Origin: Atherix ibis
Lineage: Eukaryota > Arthropoda > Insecta > Diptera > Athericidae
DNA length: 64,000 nucleotides
Assembly: GCA_958298945.1 (NCBI GenBank)
Contig: OY282606.1
Coordinates: 88,171,696 to 88,235,695 of the forward strand
Direction of reading: 5' to 3'
Each line of letters starts with the position of its first letter. The first letter of the stretch is position 1. The position numbers and the translations under genes were made by a program. Of the stretch, positions 11,704-23,300 are shown in pieces. The notes beneath the pieces are model-generated. The model searched no databases. It saw only the letters and a list, made by a program, of their open reading frames with translations, and had not been told where the DNA came from.

Positions 11704-12894
11704 ACGGGTGATTTTTTAAGTGTTTGATTTTCAAATTTCCAAAAAAAAAAAATTAAAAAAATAATTGCAAAATGTTGGTCATGACGACGTATTAAGTGAT
11801 CCATGCAAGATCGAGCATCTCGGCTGGTATCTTTCTAATAACAGTTGTTATACATATTATCTTTTAAGGCTGCAAATGTCGTTAGCTTATCGGCATAAGC
11901 AAGTAACTTTAAGTAGCCCCATAAAAAATTGTCTAGAGGCGTCAAATCGCAAGATCCAGGCGGCCAAGTCACCGGTCCGAAACGTGAGATAAATTGCTCA
12001 CCGAACTCATCTCTAAATATGTCCATTGTTTCACGTGTTGTGTGACATGTAGTGCCGTCTTTTTAAAACCACATGTCAACCAGATCCAGTTCTTGAATTT
12101 TGGGTAAAAAATTCGAAATCATCGAGTGATAGCGGTCGCCATTGACGGTAACGTTGCGGCCAGCATCATCTTTAAAGAAATACGGACCAACCCGCACCAA
12201 ACAGAGCATTTTTTTGCGTTCAATGGTAGTTCTTGTTTTTTTCTGGGTGCAATGACAGTTCTTGCTTTGTCTGTGGTTGTTCATCAGACCAATTACAATA
12301 ATTTTGCTTATTCGCATACCCATTCATCCAGAAATGAGCTTCGTCGCTGAACGCAATTTTTTTGGTAAAAAAAAACAGATTTTTCTCAAGTAGTTAAAAT
12401 TGACTCACTTAAAAATCGACGCTTTCTCCGATTATTGCATGAGGTGTATTTTAGCTCTTGCATGAGGTGTTTTTTATACGCTATCAGATCAAGATCCTTG
12501 CGTGAAATCTTCCACACAGTCGAGTAACAATATTCCAATTGCTGTGACCGACGACGGATGGATAAATCGCGGTCTTCACCACTCTACCTGTCAAATATCG
12601 AAAAATTTGGATGTCAAATAACGTAAAATTGCTACAAAATTTTGCCACTATGGCTCGAAGTTCTTTCTCAGTAGGTCGCTTATGACGACGACCATAAAAT
12701 GGTCGAAGTGCGCGAAACACAGATCATGAAATTTGATTATAAAATTTAACAAGTTTTAAGCATTGTTTGGATATAAGTCTTTCTATAATAAAATGGTAAT
12801 ATTAACTAAATACTTTTGAATTTAATACACATCACGTCTCATATGTAATTTGTCAAAAATTAAAATATGAAATACCAAACAGAACAAAAATCAT
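11704..12894 (-). mobile_element. DD41D-like mariner transposon, dead copy 1
   Basis: The left end is GGGTGATTTTTTAA (11704) and the right end is an AAAAATCATC sequence, imperfect inverted repeats. The minus-strand transposase is broken but shows ordered motifs: an AHFWLNGY-like first-aspartate region (about 12310-12345), a VGPYFFKDD and GDRY block (12063-12210), and DGTTCH leading to WPPGSCDLTPLDNFLWGYLK (11880-12035). By my count 41 residues separate the second aspartate from the one in PLD, as in the DD41D (rosa-like) mariner group. Frameshifts and a gap near 12050-12065 inactivate it. It stands at the junction between units A and B. Confidence 0.75.
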
Positions 12895-12939
12895 CTGATT
12901 TGAGAAGTTTTCGACCGGTTTCAACTAGGATAGACTCCA

Positions 12940-13266
12940 TCAAGGAGGTTTGGTGTACTTTACTAGCTCGCCTGCTAGTGGAATTTTAACGCCTAAAGTG
13001 AGGGAATAGAGCAATGTTCCGGTCCAGTGGCTCTTCGCTACTTTGATTCCTCCACTTTGCTCAATTTGGTATTTACTGGTATTTACTTCGAACCAGGATC
13101 TTTGGCATATTAATAATGGAGTTAATTTGGTTGATAGTGTGGTTAATCTGCAGATTATTCGGTCTTGCATCTCAGGTAAGATATTCATATTGTTATTATT
13201 AATATTCGTATTCGATCTTGCACCTCTATGAAGCTTGAGCACTATCTTACCTACCGAAGAGTCCAT
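12940..13266 (-). other. open frame of 108 codons, conserved in unit C, not recognised
   Basis: A minus-strand frame starts MDSSVGKIVLKLHRGARS and has partial counterparts at 26611-26829 and, broken by a 31-bp deletion, in unit A (near 1440-1735). I recognise no family. The frame is not maintained in unit A, so it may be chance or a decayed repeat. Confidence 0.2.
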
Positions 13267-13299
13267 ACAATAATCCTTCTAAACGGCATAGCCACTTGA

Positions 13300-15160
13300 T
13301 AGAGTGTATTTGAATTTCAGATGGAAATGATCGTTGAGGGTTTCTTATTTCCTAAAATGGACAGAAATACATGTTTCAAATAAAATAACTTTTATTACTA
13401 TATGTTTATGCACTTTTACATTTTATATTTGAATCAAAAAAACTTTATATAAGTTCATATATATTATCTTTCTGGCGTGCTTTAATGTCCGAAAGATTTA
13501 ATAATTTTATAAGAAAAGAAAATATTCGAATATTTGTTTAATAAAAGTTTTTTTATTATGTACAAGAAAAACTACCGACGAGTTATTGTTTTAATAACAT
13601 TGATTTCTGAGTATTTTGAAAATTTAATAAAAGTCAAATTTCATAATAAGAAAACACTAATTGTACTCGAATATAATCATACGTTAGTAATTTTCTCGAC
13701 GGAATCTTCAATATAAGTACTTTTGTGTTTACATGAATTAATTTCAATGCAGGTACTATAGAAATGCTTGTTTACTACTGAAATTTGAATTTCTCACTAT
13801 AGAATTTGATATATTGATGTGGTACAAAATAATTATATCAAATGCAGCTTCACTGGTATTTCCTTCTGCATTACTTACTCTTCGTAGTATCTTTTTAAGT
13901 ATATCTATTTATTGTAACTTGCATCTCATCGCTATACGAGTGTAGCTATGACAGCGTTTATTCATTAGCAATTACATTTTGACATTCTGAGAAGATGTCA
14001 ATAACAGAAATAAATGTATTTGAAAGGTTTTCTCTTATAAGTGTATAGTCCTGGACATTTGAACTATTTGCACCTGTTAGTTTCATTATACATCCAAGAA
14101 ATTTCAGTTAAATTCGTACAATTTACCTATTTAAGGCTAGGACGAAGTAAAATCAACTATCTGAAAATTGTTCTGGAAATAACTTAAACCTTGTTCAATT
14201 GTTCTAATACTACTTAAGAAACTTTGAAAAAAGTATTTAAGAAAAACTCTTCAAATTTCGAGTAATTATATATTTATACAGATTTGTATTAGTTTTAACT
14301 TATTTTAAATATTTGCCATTGAATACTAAACTATGAAAAATAGACTTTTGATGAAGAATTGCAAAAAATATGTTTTATGAGAAAATAGAAGGTTAAATTA
14401 AATTATTTTAAGAATATTCTATGAAAAAGAGAATATAATAAAAAATGTTAATAAAAAAGTACAAAAAAATTCTAACGTAAATTCGAATAAAATTTTACTA
14501 GAATTAATTTTAAATTGGAAAAAAATGCCGAATTTCGACCAAATTTTTAGCTGATATTTGTACCAAGGGTCAAAATTTTAAATATTATCAATTTTTTAAA
14601 GTATTATTTTCTTTTTCTAAAGTGAATGTTAGACATAGGGTCAAATTATATAAATGATTAGAAATTTAAAATTCTCCAGAAATTTTTTAGACGTTTCAAC
14701 ACTGCATTATCGCTTTAACAAATAATGTTCTTTAAAAAGATTTCATTTGTATTATGCTGTAAAAAATTAATTGCAAAATAAATTATAACCAAAGTGAACT
14801 GGAAATATCGAGAATAAAAATCATTTTACGTAACTTATGGAAAAATCCATAAGCCTGTAGTAATTTTTATAAGATCTGAAAATAACTTCATCTTGGCCAC
14901 AATATTTTTATTATATAACAAAAACCATAATTCAAAGGTCAAAATGAGAGAAATAGTCTTAATAAAAAATAATTAATTATTTGCGAGCATGATTTTGTCT
15001 TTGATTATTTTTTATATTTATCGCTTAGTTGACAAAAACTTTAATAAGAATATTGTGTACTTAAATTTAATTATTGGGCCCTCATCCAATTAGAAAGCAG
15101 CCAGTTAAAAATTTCAACAAAGTAAACATACATGCCTGCCGACAACGCAATTTTATAAAA
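13300..15160. other. non-coding block of unit B
   Basis: The block is closely similar to 1950-3830 and 27060-29000. No coding sequence is supported. The short frame at 13534-13716 is AT-rich and is interrupted in the sister units. Confidence 0.65.
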
Positions 15161-15169
15161 AAAAATGGC

Positions 15170-15560
15170 ATCCTTTGTAAAATAATTTACTAAATAATGA
15201 CCGAGGCGTTATATATTGTCCTTTGGCTCTTGTATCAGAGACCATATAAAAAAAATTACTACTCTATAAAGCAGATATTATCGAATTGACATTTACGATG
15301 TTTTTCTGCAGCTTTTTAAGTGTGGCTGTCAATAGCATCAAGATGACGGATTTTAAGTATTTTTTTTTAATCTTGGGGAAACCAAACCATGTCACGTAAA
15401 CTGATAGGTAATCGCAGAAGTTTCTTTTTCCAACATAAACGTTTGATGCAAATGGAGTCATAGGGAGCGTCGTCATAATGAAGCAGCAAAGTGTATGTCC
15501 GATCTGAGAAAAATAACCGCTTTTATAAGCCGTCCCAGGATTGCTCATCCTTTTTCTCCT
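15170..15560 (-). mobile_element. probable mariner transposase fossil, unit B
   Basis: On the minus strand one frame reads LLLHYDDAPYDSICIKRL, resembling the second-aspartate motif of mariner transposases (HHDNAP-H). A neighbouring frame has FPKIKKKYLK, like the block after the third aspartate. The reading frame shifts between them. The same fossil is in unit C (29030-29430) and is absent from unit A. The family match is weak. Confidence 0.45.
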
Positions 15561-15572
15561 TTCATAGCCGAT

Positions 15573-15611
15573 GTATCTGAATGCGGATTATAGAATACCG
15601 CATTCAGATAC
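15573..15611. repeat. 14-bp perfect hairpin
   Basis: The arms GTATCTGAATGCGG (15573-15586) and CCGCATTCAGATAC (15598-15611) surround an 11-nt loop. It is identical in unit C (29451-29489). Unit A keeps only the right arm, near 3931. Confidence 0.85.
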
Positions 15612-15824
15612 ACCAGCTAAGAAAGAAGAAATTTTGGAATATTAAGTATTATCTGCTACTTGGAAATAACGTGGGCTAAAGATGATTTTAAAATAAACGG
15701 GTATGTGGGAAGAAAGAAACCCTTAAGTATCATGAGCAAGCCAAGATGTTAAGCATGTTAAAGGTGTGTGATATGCTTAAAAACACATCAGGGTAGTATT
15801 TTTTTCATTCATAAGCAAGCTATC

Positions 15825-15867
15825 AACTTATAGCTTTCTAGACATTTCCTCTAGAAAGCTATCAGTT
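15825..15867. repeat. 18-bp hairpin with one mismatch
   Basis: The arms at 15825-15842 and 15850-15867 (right arm TCTAGAAAGCTATCAGTT) surround the loop CATTTCC. Unit C has the same structure with a different single mismatch (29704-29746). It lies inside a block of about 360 bp that unit A lacks, so it may be part of a small insertion, or unit A may have deleted it. Confidence 0.75.
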
Positions 15868-16315
15868 AATTACGCTGTACTTTCTTTTGAGTTAAAAACT
15901 ACCTAAATCTATAACGGCTAACCAGGTCTTTGTATCCGAATTAAAAGTTTTTTTAAACCCGGGACTTTTAAAAGTTCAAATAATTTCAAGACATAACTAA
16001 ACGATAGGAAAAATCGACGTCACACATGGAATGACGCAAGATTGGATTAGAACTTTTTTCTCAGATACGTTAGATACAAATAAACAAAAATCTAATTTAA
16101 ATAATTGGAAATAATTTGCCTTTATTCTCTTCTCAGAATAATTGAATTGCTAATTACCGAAAACGATCTAATTTTTCTTATGTTGTAAAAAATTGTGCAG
16201 TTACGTAATAATATTTATTTATGCCGGGAAGAAAATTATTAGTTCAAAAGCTATCAAATACTGACGAAAACAATCGAAATAATAACGAAGAGAATCATCT
16301 CAGATCCCATACACG

Positions 16316-16351
16316 TATATTAATTGGTTCTGCATTATTATATGCACAGTC
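16316..16351 (+). promoter_or_regulatory. candidate core promoter of gene B
   Basis: TATATTA at 16316-16322 precedes CAGTC (16347-16351) by about 31 nt, matching genes A and C. The 5' UTR would be about 42 nt. Confidence 0.4.
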
Positions 16352-16389
16352 CAGTTTCAATCTCAAAGATACTCGCGGCATAATCAAAA

Positions 16390-17573
16390 ATGTATTGCAA
16401 ATTAATTGTACTTGGAATTTTCCTCGCTATAAATGCTGGTAATATATTTTGCTTGCTACTTCTTTATTTTAAATAAGTTTTTTTTCCAAAAAAAACCTGT
16501 ACATAAGAAAAAAATGTAAAATAATTATTTCGGAAAATGAATCTTATTTTTAGTACCAGCAAAGGATATCGGTGTTCACGATGATCCATCTGACGTGGTT
16601 TTAACTGAATATTTCCATACCGAATGTTTAGAAGAGGAACACCTTGAAGTAATTTGCCAGAAAATTTAAATAATCTATTAAATCCTACACAATTTGAACT
16701 TTATATCCTTAGAAAATGTTCGAAGAACATGTTTCATGCTTAAATAAGGAATTCATGGATGATATGGAATATATGACCAATACAAATAACAACAGTTTTG
16801 ATCTTTTGTAAGCATTCTTTTTATTATAAAACCTGCATTTTAATAATACATAAATAATTTTTTTTGTATTTAGTGCTTGCAAACATGAAAGTATGTTACT
16901 AAATTGTTTAGATGAAACTGAAGGTGATATTCGAAAATGTGTTAAAGACGAACACATTGAATTTGTTGACATTGCTCTGAATATTGTCAAATCTCTCGCA
17001 AAATTATTATGCTCAAAGACATCGACAGAGCGTGAAGGTAAACCAAAAAAGTATATTTTCCATAAAATAATTACTTAAGGATCCTTTTTTAAATTTTCAG
17101 CACTAGAGGAGCAGCATTTGAAATGTTTCGAAAATGTTTTCAGTGAAGTTGAAAAATGCTTGAAGCAAGCAGACGAAGCAAATGATAATAAAAATAAAAC
17201 AATTATTAATAAATTACTTGCGAATAATGACTGTGGGTGAGAAGATGGATTATTTCTTTTTTAAATAAACACTTAATTTCGAATATATTTTATATAATAC
17301 GAATGAACAATTAAATAACACTCGTAGCACAAACAATTATGTATAATTGTGTTTTTTTACCACATACACACAAAATAATACTTTTTTAATCAAATAAAAA
17401 TTATATATACTAATTTATTTTTAATATTAAGCTGCCAAGTATTTAGTGGCATGGAGGATTGTGTCCGAAAGCTTACAACTCCGGAATTAGCTGAAGCAGT
17501 ACACCCACTATTTGAACATATGAAAAAAACTGCGTTCGTAGGATCTGGCAGTTGCATAACTAATGAAGTATAA
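16390..17573 (+). CDS. secreted 12-cysteine protein B (27-kDa hemolymph protein / DUF1397-like)
   Basis: Exons 16390-16438, 16554-16648, 16713-16807, 16874-17037, 17101-17236 and 17432-17573 join to 226 aa without interruption, with GT-AG introns and phases 1,0,2,1,2. The signal-peptide exon starts MYCKLIVLGIFLAINAG. All 12 mature cysteines and the sequons NNS and NKT are kept. This is the most diverged of the tandem copies. Exon 5 differs from gene C in 21 of 45 codons, 19 of them amino-acid changing (hand count), while the 440 bp just after the stop differ from gene C at about three positions. A polyadenylation signal lies at 17628-17633. Function is unknown; a role as a circulating or secreted protein is inferred from the family. 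Confidence 0.82.
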
Positions 17574-18000
17574 ATTGTAATATGGAGCAGGAAAAAATTT
17601 ATACAAAATAATAATTGTCTTATTATAAATAAAAATAAATATGACATTTCAATATCAACTATTCTAGTTTTATTATTTTTTTACAAAATATTATTTATTG
17701 GTTTTTGAATAAAATTTCATTTTTGAATCTTAATGGAGTTAACGAAATAAAAATAGTCAAATAATGTGGAATGGAAACTTTCAATTTCATATCACCAATG
17801 ATAAAAAAAAAATACCGTTGAATATTATCGTAAATTGGCCGATACTAACATATATAATTGGAAGTTAATTTTTGATTTAATTTAGCTTTTCTTCTAATAG
17901 TTGAAGTGAACGGCATGAAATTTGCAAAAGATCGATTAGTGACAATATTTCTTTATAAAAAGCCACTAGACGAATACTCTCGTGCAAAAGAACATCACAC
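17574..18000. other. 3' UTR and spacer of gene B
   Basis: AATAAA lies at 17628-17633. The stretch is nearly identical to 31506-31930 of unit C, with only about three visible differences, and less similar to unit A. Confidence 0.7.
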
Positions 18001-18980
18001 CCACTGAAACAAAATGACGGAAACTGGGAAAAAAACAGATAAAGAAAAAGCTGAAGTATTTGCTTAACATTTGTTAAATACTTTTGCTCTACATAATCTT
18101 ATAGATGAAAAATCGCATACTAACAAAATCATCGAAGAACTAATGTTCCCAGTCCCTATGAGTCTTATTTTCAAAAATTTTAGGCCTTCGGAAATTAAAT
18201 CTACTATTCTGCGCCTTCCCAATTAAAAAGCTCATGGTTATGATCTTATAACAGCTCCTATGCTGAAGCAAATTTCCCGGAAAAGATTTAGTTTTAATTA
18301 CATACATTTTTAATAGTATCGTGCGCACAATCTATTTTCCCTTCGTCTGGAAATTTTCTGTTATTAAAATGATTCCTAAACCAAATAAACATATTAATTC
18401 TCCTTCCTCCTATAGATCTATCAGACTATTACCAATTCTGGGTAAGATATTTGAAAAACTCCTACTAAGACGACTCTACCCAGTCCTAGTTAATGAACAA
18501 ATTATTCCTGCTCACCAATTTGGCTTCCGATATGAACAATCCACTATCCAGCAATTCCATCGCATTCTTGATCATATTGCATCCTGTCTTGAGAGGAAAG
18601 TTTATTGCCCAGGAGTATTTTTAGATATCTCACAAGCTTTTGATCGTGTGTGGCATCCTGGACTCTGAAAACTCAAGATCTTTCTTCCTTCAACATACTA
18701 CCTTATTTTAAATGCATATCTTTTCCAACGATATTTTCAAGTTGCAATTAACTCAGAATCCTCGGAAATATATCCTATTCTAGACGGAGTCCCATTTTAT
18801 ATAATATTTATACCCATGACATCCAATCTTATCCTACACTCGACCAATTTTGATAACAATCTCTTAGCTAAGAAATGGTGATAAAATAATAGAGACTTTA
18901 TCCTGATGAGGTACCCTACCTCATGTGTTCTCAAAAATAATGCCATCGAGGAAGATGCACGTTCGGTACCACAATAATCT
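18001..18980 (+). mobile_element. decayed Jockey-like LINE fragment, unit B
   Basis: This is the same insertion as 5966-7232. The reverse-transcriptase part is readable at 18321-18668 (LLPILGKIFEKLLLRRLYP, FGFRYEQSTIQQFHR, VFLDISQAFDRVWHPGL). An early stop in the KAEVFA*HLL motif (about 18063) is shared with unit C but absent in unit A. The YADD region is lost through deletion. Confidence 0.82.
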
Positions 18981-20089
18981 TCCAATAACCAAGTTAAAAT
19001 ATGGAATCTGCAAAGTTACAATACTATCAACCAAGTATACTCCATTTTTAACATAGTACATACTGTACGAAACGTAGCTTTATTCCCCCACATTTTCCGT
19101 TAGAATGCCAGTAGAAGGTCAGAGCCGCCAGACTACACGTAGTCAAAACGGAGGTAAATTGATGAACTCTATCAGTTGAGCTCACTAAACTTTCCCGATA
19201 CACGTATACTCTATCTTAATTGAAACTGATCACAAACCTGTCTCATACTCTCTGTACAAGTAATGGCTTAAAATTAATTGTAATCACCTTTCTTTTTCCA
19301 CCATCCCCTTCACAATCTCTTAAAATAAATAATTTCCACCACCTACTCAAAAAGAAATTCTCCTTAAGTAAGAAAGAGATCCCTCCACTCAAATTCAATT
19401 TTGCGACTCTCACAAGTTTTCACATGTTTCTCTCAGTCTACTTATCTGATTAATAAATAAACAATTTAAAAATTATGTTAAAAATATTAAATTTTTTTTA
19501 TAGTTTTAATTTTTTTCTTTAAAATTCCATAAAACTGATAAAATAAATTTTATTGTTTCAAGACTTTCAAAACATTTCCTTTAAAGAAATCCCTAATATC
19601 ATCTAAACAAAAACAATTTTAGGCGTTGAAGGTGGCATAAAATTTTTAAAGTTGATGCAATATTTTAAAAATAATTATATTAGTACAATCATTAATTGAG
19701 AAATATTAATATAAATAAACTGAATAAAAATTAAGCAAATGAACTGTAATTTATTAATAAATAAAACTAAAATTATATAACATCACTGAATAAAACTGAA
19801 CTTTTTAGTTAAATTTCTAACCTATACAAATTTAAATTATAATTGATAACTGCCAATCAACCTGAAAAAAGAATTTTCGACTTATTATCTGTATAGGTGA
19901 AAATTACATTCCCGATTAAATCATTTCTGTTATTCAAAGTATATACAACACGTTCTCCAGTTTAAACTAGAGGGAAGATTTTGTTGGAAAATTTGTAGAA
20001 AAAAAATAGTTCACAAATAAAATAAATGGAATTGTTATCAATAAAAAAAAAGTAATTAATTACGTACTCTCGTATTTGATGCTAAATAT
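18981..20089. other. non-coding right part of unit B
   Basis: The stretch matches 7220-7454 and 9846-10360 of unit A and contains the empty site of unit A's LINE insertion (attgtttcaag at about 19550). About 360 bp (19105-19465) have no match in unit A. No gene is recognised in it; the ORF at 19220-19453 shows no family. Confidence 0.55.
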
Positions 20090-20253
20090 TGTTGAATGAG
20101 TAAAATAAAAATCACTAATAACGAACACAAGGATAATAATAATAAATGAAAAGTAACGCGCGTGCTATCCTAATGGCGAGAGCAAAACGAAAAGCACGAA
20201 TGATTGAGATTGCTCAGTGCAATTTAAATAGTAATTAAATTACAAAACTCACA
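20090..20253 (-). repeat. possible remaining LTR of the Copia element
   Basis: The stretch begins TGTTGAATGAGTAA and ends AACTCACA, so it has the TG..CA ends of an LTR. It lies on the 3' side of the polyprotein and next to a minus-strand cgattatgggag purine-rich stretch that could be the polypurine tract. No second copy is found on the other side, so this call rests on position and ends only. Confidence 0.35.
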
Positions 20254-20344
20254 CACTCCCATAATCGAAATGATTCACAAATGCAAAGTTATCTGCAAAA
20301 GATAGTACGGGAGGTCCAAAAGAAAAATATAAAGTTTGATTAAA

Positions 20345-23300
20345 TTAAATTAGTCCCAAATTTTCAACAAAAAAGTCAATTTTAGCTTTAGGCAAAGCCT
20401 TGGTTAGGATGTCGGCGGTCATCTCTCCAGTAGACAGGTATCTAAGTTCAAATTTCCCACTCTTCAAGGCGTCTCGAACGAAGTGAGTCCTGATGTCGAT
20501 ATGCTTCGATCGAGCCTGAAAGACGGGATTAGTCGCGAGTTTGCTTGCCGACTGATTGTCGTTGTAAAGTACTGTTTTAGCCAAGTAGGAAAAGCCGAGC
20601 TCCTTCAGAAGGCAAGACAAATAAATGGTTTCTTTGGACACATCCGATAGACTCATATACTCAGCCTCAGTTGAAGATAAGGCTACAGATTTTTGTTTCC
20701 TGGAGCACCAAGAGACGGCGCCGTTAGATAAGGTGAAGACGTATCCTGTGTAGGAGCACCTGTCTGAGATATCCGAGCCCCAGTCAGCGTCGGCGAATCC
20801 CTTTAGGCCGTCTTCGTCCTTGGAGTAGACGAGCTTCATGTTGGAGGTCCCCTTTAGGTAACGTAACACTCGCTTAGCGGCTGCCCAATGAGTTTCGTCG
20901 AAACAAGAATTAAATTGGCTCAACCAGCTCACGGCGTGGGTGATGTCCGGTCTCGTCCCGACCGACAGGTACATGAGGGCGCCAATTAATTCACGGTACG
21001 GCAATGAGACGGATGTATGACTTTTGCTGGGCTCGAGTCTGGTTCCAGTCGCGATGGGAGTGGAGACAGGCTTGCAATCGGCCATGCCGAAGCGATTCAA
21101 GATCTTGCTGATGTAACCGCCTTGACACAGTGATATTGACGCTCCAGTTTGCTCGATTTCGATGCCAAGACAATACGTAGCCAGTCCCATGTCCTTCAAG
21201 TTGAACTCCTCGGCAACACCCTTTTTGATTTCTCTGACTCTTTACACGTTCTTCGAGACGAAAAGAATATCATCCACGTATAGAAGAATGAACGTGAATT
21301 TGTCGCGGGCGTCGACGTAAAGGCATGGATCGCTGTTGGTTGGCCGCAGTCCGAGCTCCTTGAGTGCGTTATCGATTTTCTCGTGCGACCTGTATCCTGC
21401 CTGGCGTAATCCATAGATGGCTTTGTTTAGCTTGCATGCGATCTGTCCGCCCTTTTTTAGATCTGTGAACATGGCCTTCGCTTTGCCGACTGTAGTGCAG
21501 TCCTTCTCCGAAGTCACTATTGACTCCAGGATTTCGGCGAGCATCTTTGGAGGTTGCATGAAAAGCTCGGTATCAAGCTCTCCGTGGAGGTAGGCTGTGA
21601 TGACGTCTGACTGGAAAAGCTTTAAATCATGTTTGGCTGTGATGGCTGAAAGGATGCGAAGCGAATCCAATAGGGCTACAGGAGCAAAAGTTTCGAAGAT
21701 ATCAGTACCAGGGACTTGAGAGAATCCCTGGGCCACTAGACGAGCCTTACGACGGCAAAGCGTGCCGTCTGAATTGAACTTGTTGCGCAAAACTGTCCTA
21801 CAGCCTATGAGCCTCGAGTTGCGAGGTTTCTCCACGACAGTCCATGTGTCGTTATCTATGAGGCACTTGATTTCCTCTCGCATGGCTTTAAGCCAGGCTG
21901 CCTTGTCCGGTCCTCTCAAAGCTTCTCCAATGTCCACTTTGCAAGCACTCATGGCGCTCTCGGTTCCATCTTCATGGTGTCTGCGACGAAACGTGATGTG
22001 GTCATCGTGTGAGCCTTCGTCGTTCGGGTTTGCTTTTGGCAACGTGAAATCGAATTTTTCAAATCCGTCCGAGTCGTCGTTGCTCGAAAGGAATCCCTAG
22101 AAGTCAGGCTCGTCGTTCAGACTCGAATTTGGCACTTCTTGAATGTCGATGCCCTGGGCGGCGTCGTCGAGATCTTCGTTCACTGTCTCATTTACCTCAG
22201 GAGTGACAATTTTTACTTCAGTGAGCAGATCGACAGTGCGTTCTTTGGTAGGAGTGACCTGATTTTCTCCACTTTCCAATATCTCGGATGACGGAGAGGG
22301 ATTTCCAGGTGTGCTTGAAAATTTTACGTCTCTTGAAGAGACAATTTTCTTCGCTTCGGTTGGCCATACTCAAAAAGCTTTGGAATCGTCTGAATATCCT
22401 AGAAAGATTCCCTCAAGTCCGCGACGGTCAAATTTTCCCTTTGTTGGGTTCTTATTTAAGACGTTCACTTTTTCGCCGAAAGATCTCATATGAGAGATAC
22501 TAGGTCTGCGTCCCAACCATTTCTCAAAAGGACTGCAGCCGACAATTTCGGAGTAACATTTGTTCCGTATATAGTTAGCCGTGTGAACGGCCTCGGCCCA
22601 AAAACTTGCGGGTAAGCCGGATTGTAAGAGCAGGCAACGAGCAGTTTCCACGAGGGTGCGGTTCTTTCGCTCTGCAAGGCCATTTTGCTGAGGCGTATGT
22701 GGTACTGTAAAATGGCGTTTTATGCCGGCGTGTTTGAGCAGCTTGTTTTGCTTGTTGTTGTCGTATTCTTTACCGCCGTCTGACTAAAACTCCTTGATGG
22801 TGTGCCCGGTTTGATTCTCAACAAAGTTTTTGAACTCGATGAATTTATCGGTTACTTGGGCTTTTTCCCTCATGAATAATACGGCACAGAAGCACGTGTG
22901 CTCGTCAATAAATGTGACGAACCATCGAGCGCCGCCTTTCGGGGTGGTCCTCATCGGGCCGAATACATCGGAGTGGACGACTTCGAGGGGCTTGGTTGCG
23001 TATTTTGTCCGAGGCTGGAAAGGTTCTCTGGTCATTTTTGCAGCTACGCAGGTTGAGCACTGATCAATGTCTTCGATCTGAACGTCATCGATGCCTTCGG
23101 CGTGTTTCTTTGCGAACATAGTTTTTAGATTTGTGGAGTTCAAATGATCGAGTCGTGCGTACCATTCGTTCATCGATACTTTGATTTTTGAAAATGCCGC
23201 GATGACGCGTGACTCCTCAGCGTCGTTAAAGAAGAATAAATCGCCTATTCGATCGGCCTGAGCTTGAATTTCGCCGTTAGAATCAAGAACTACGGCACGA

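Larger units (their letters stand above)
1394..12894 (+). repeat. tandem segmental duplication, unit A
   Basis: This is the first of three direct repeats. Landmarks in the same order in units B and C are the gagaggttttcgacc motif (1401, about 12901, about 26476), the long non-coding block, the six-exon secreted-protein gene and a Jockey-like LINE fragment. Units A and B also share the blocks at 9846-10360 and 10985-11700 and a DD41D-like transposon. Unit A lacks about 400 bp present upstream of the gene in B and C (near 15180-15570), lacks another block near 15806-16165, and carries its own LINE insertion (7455-9834). Confidence 0.9.
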
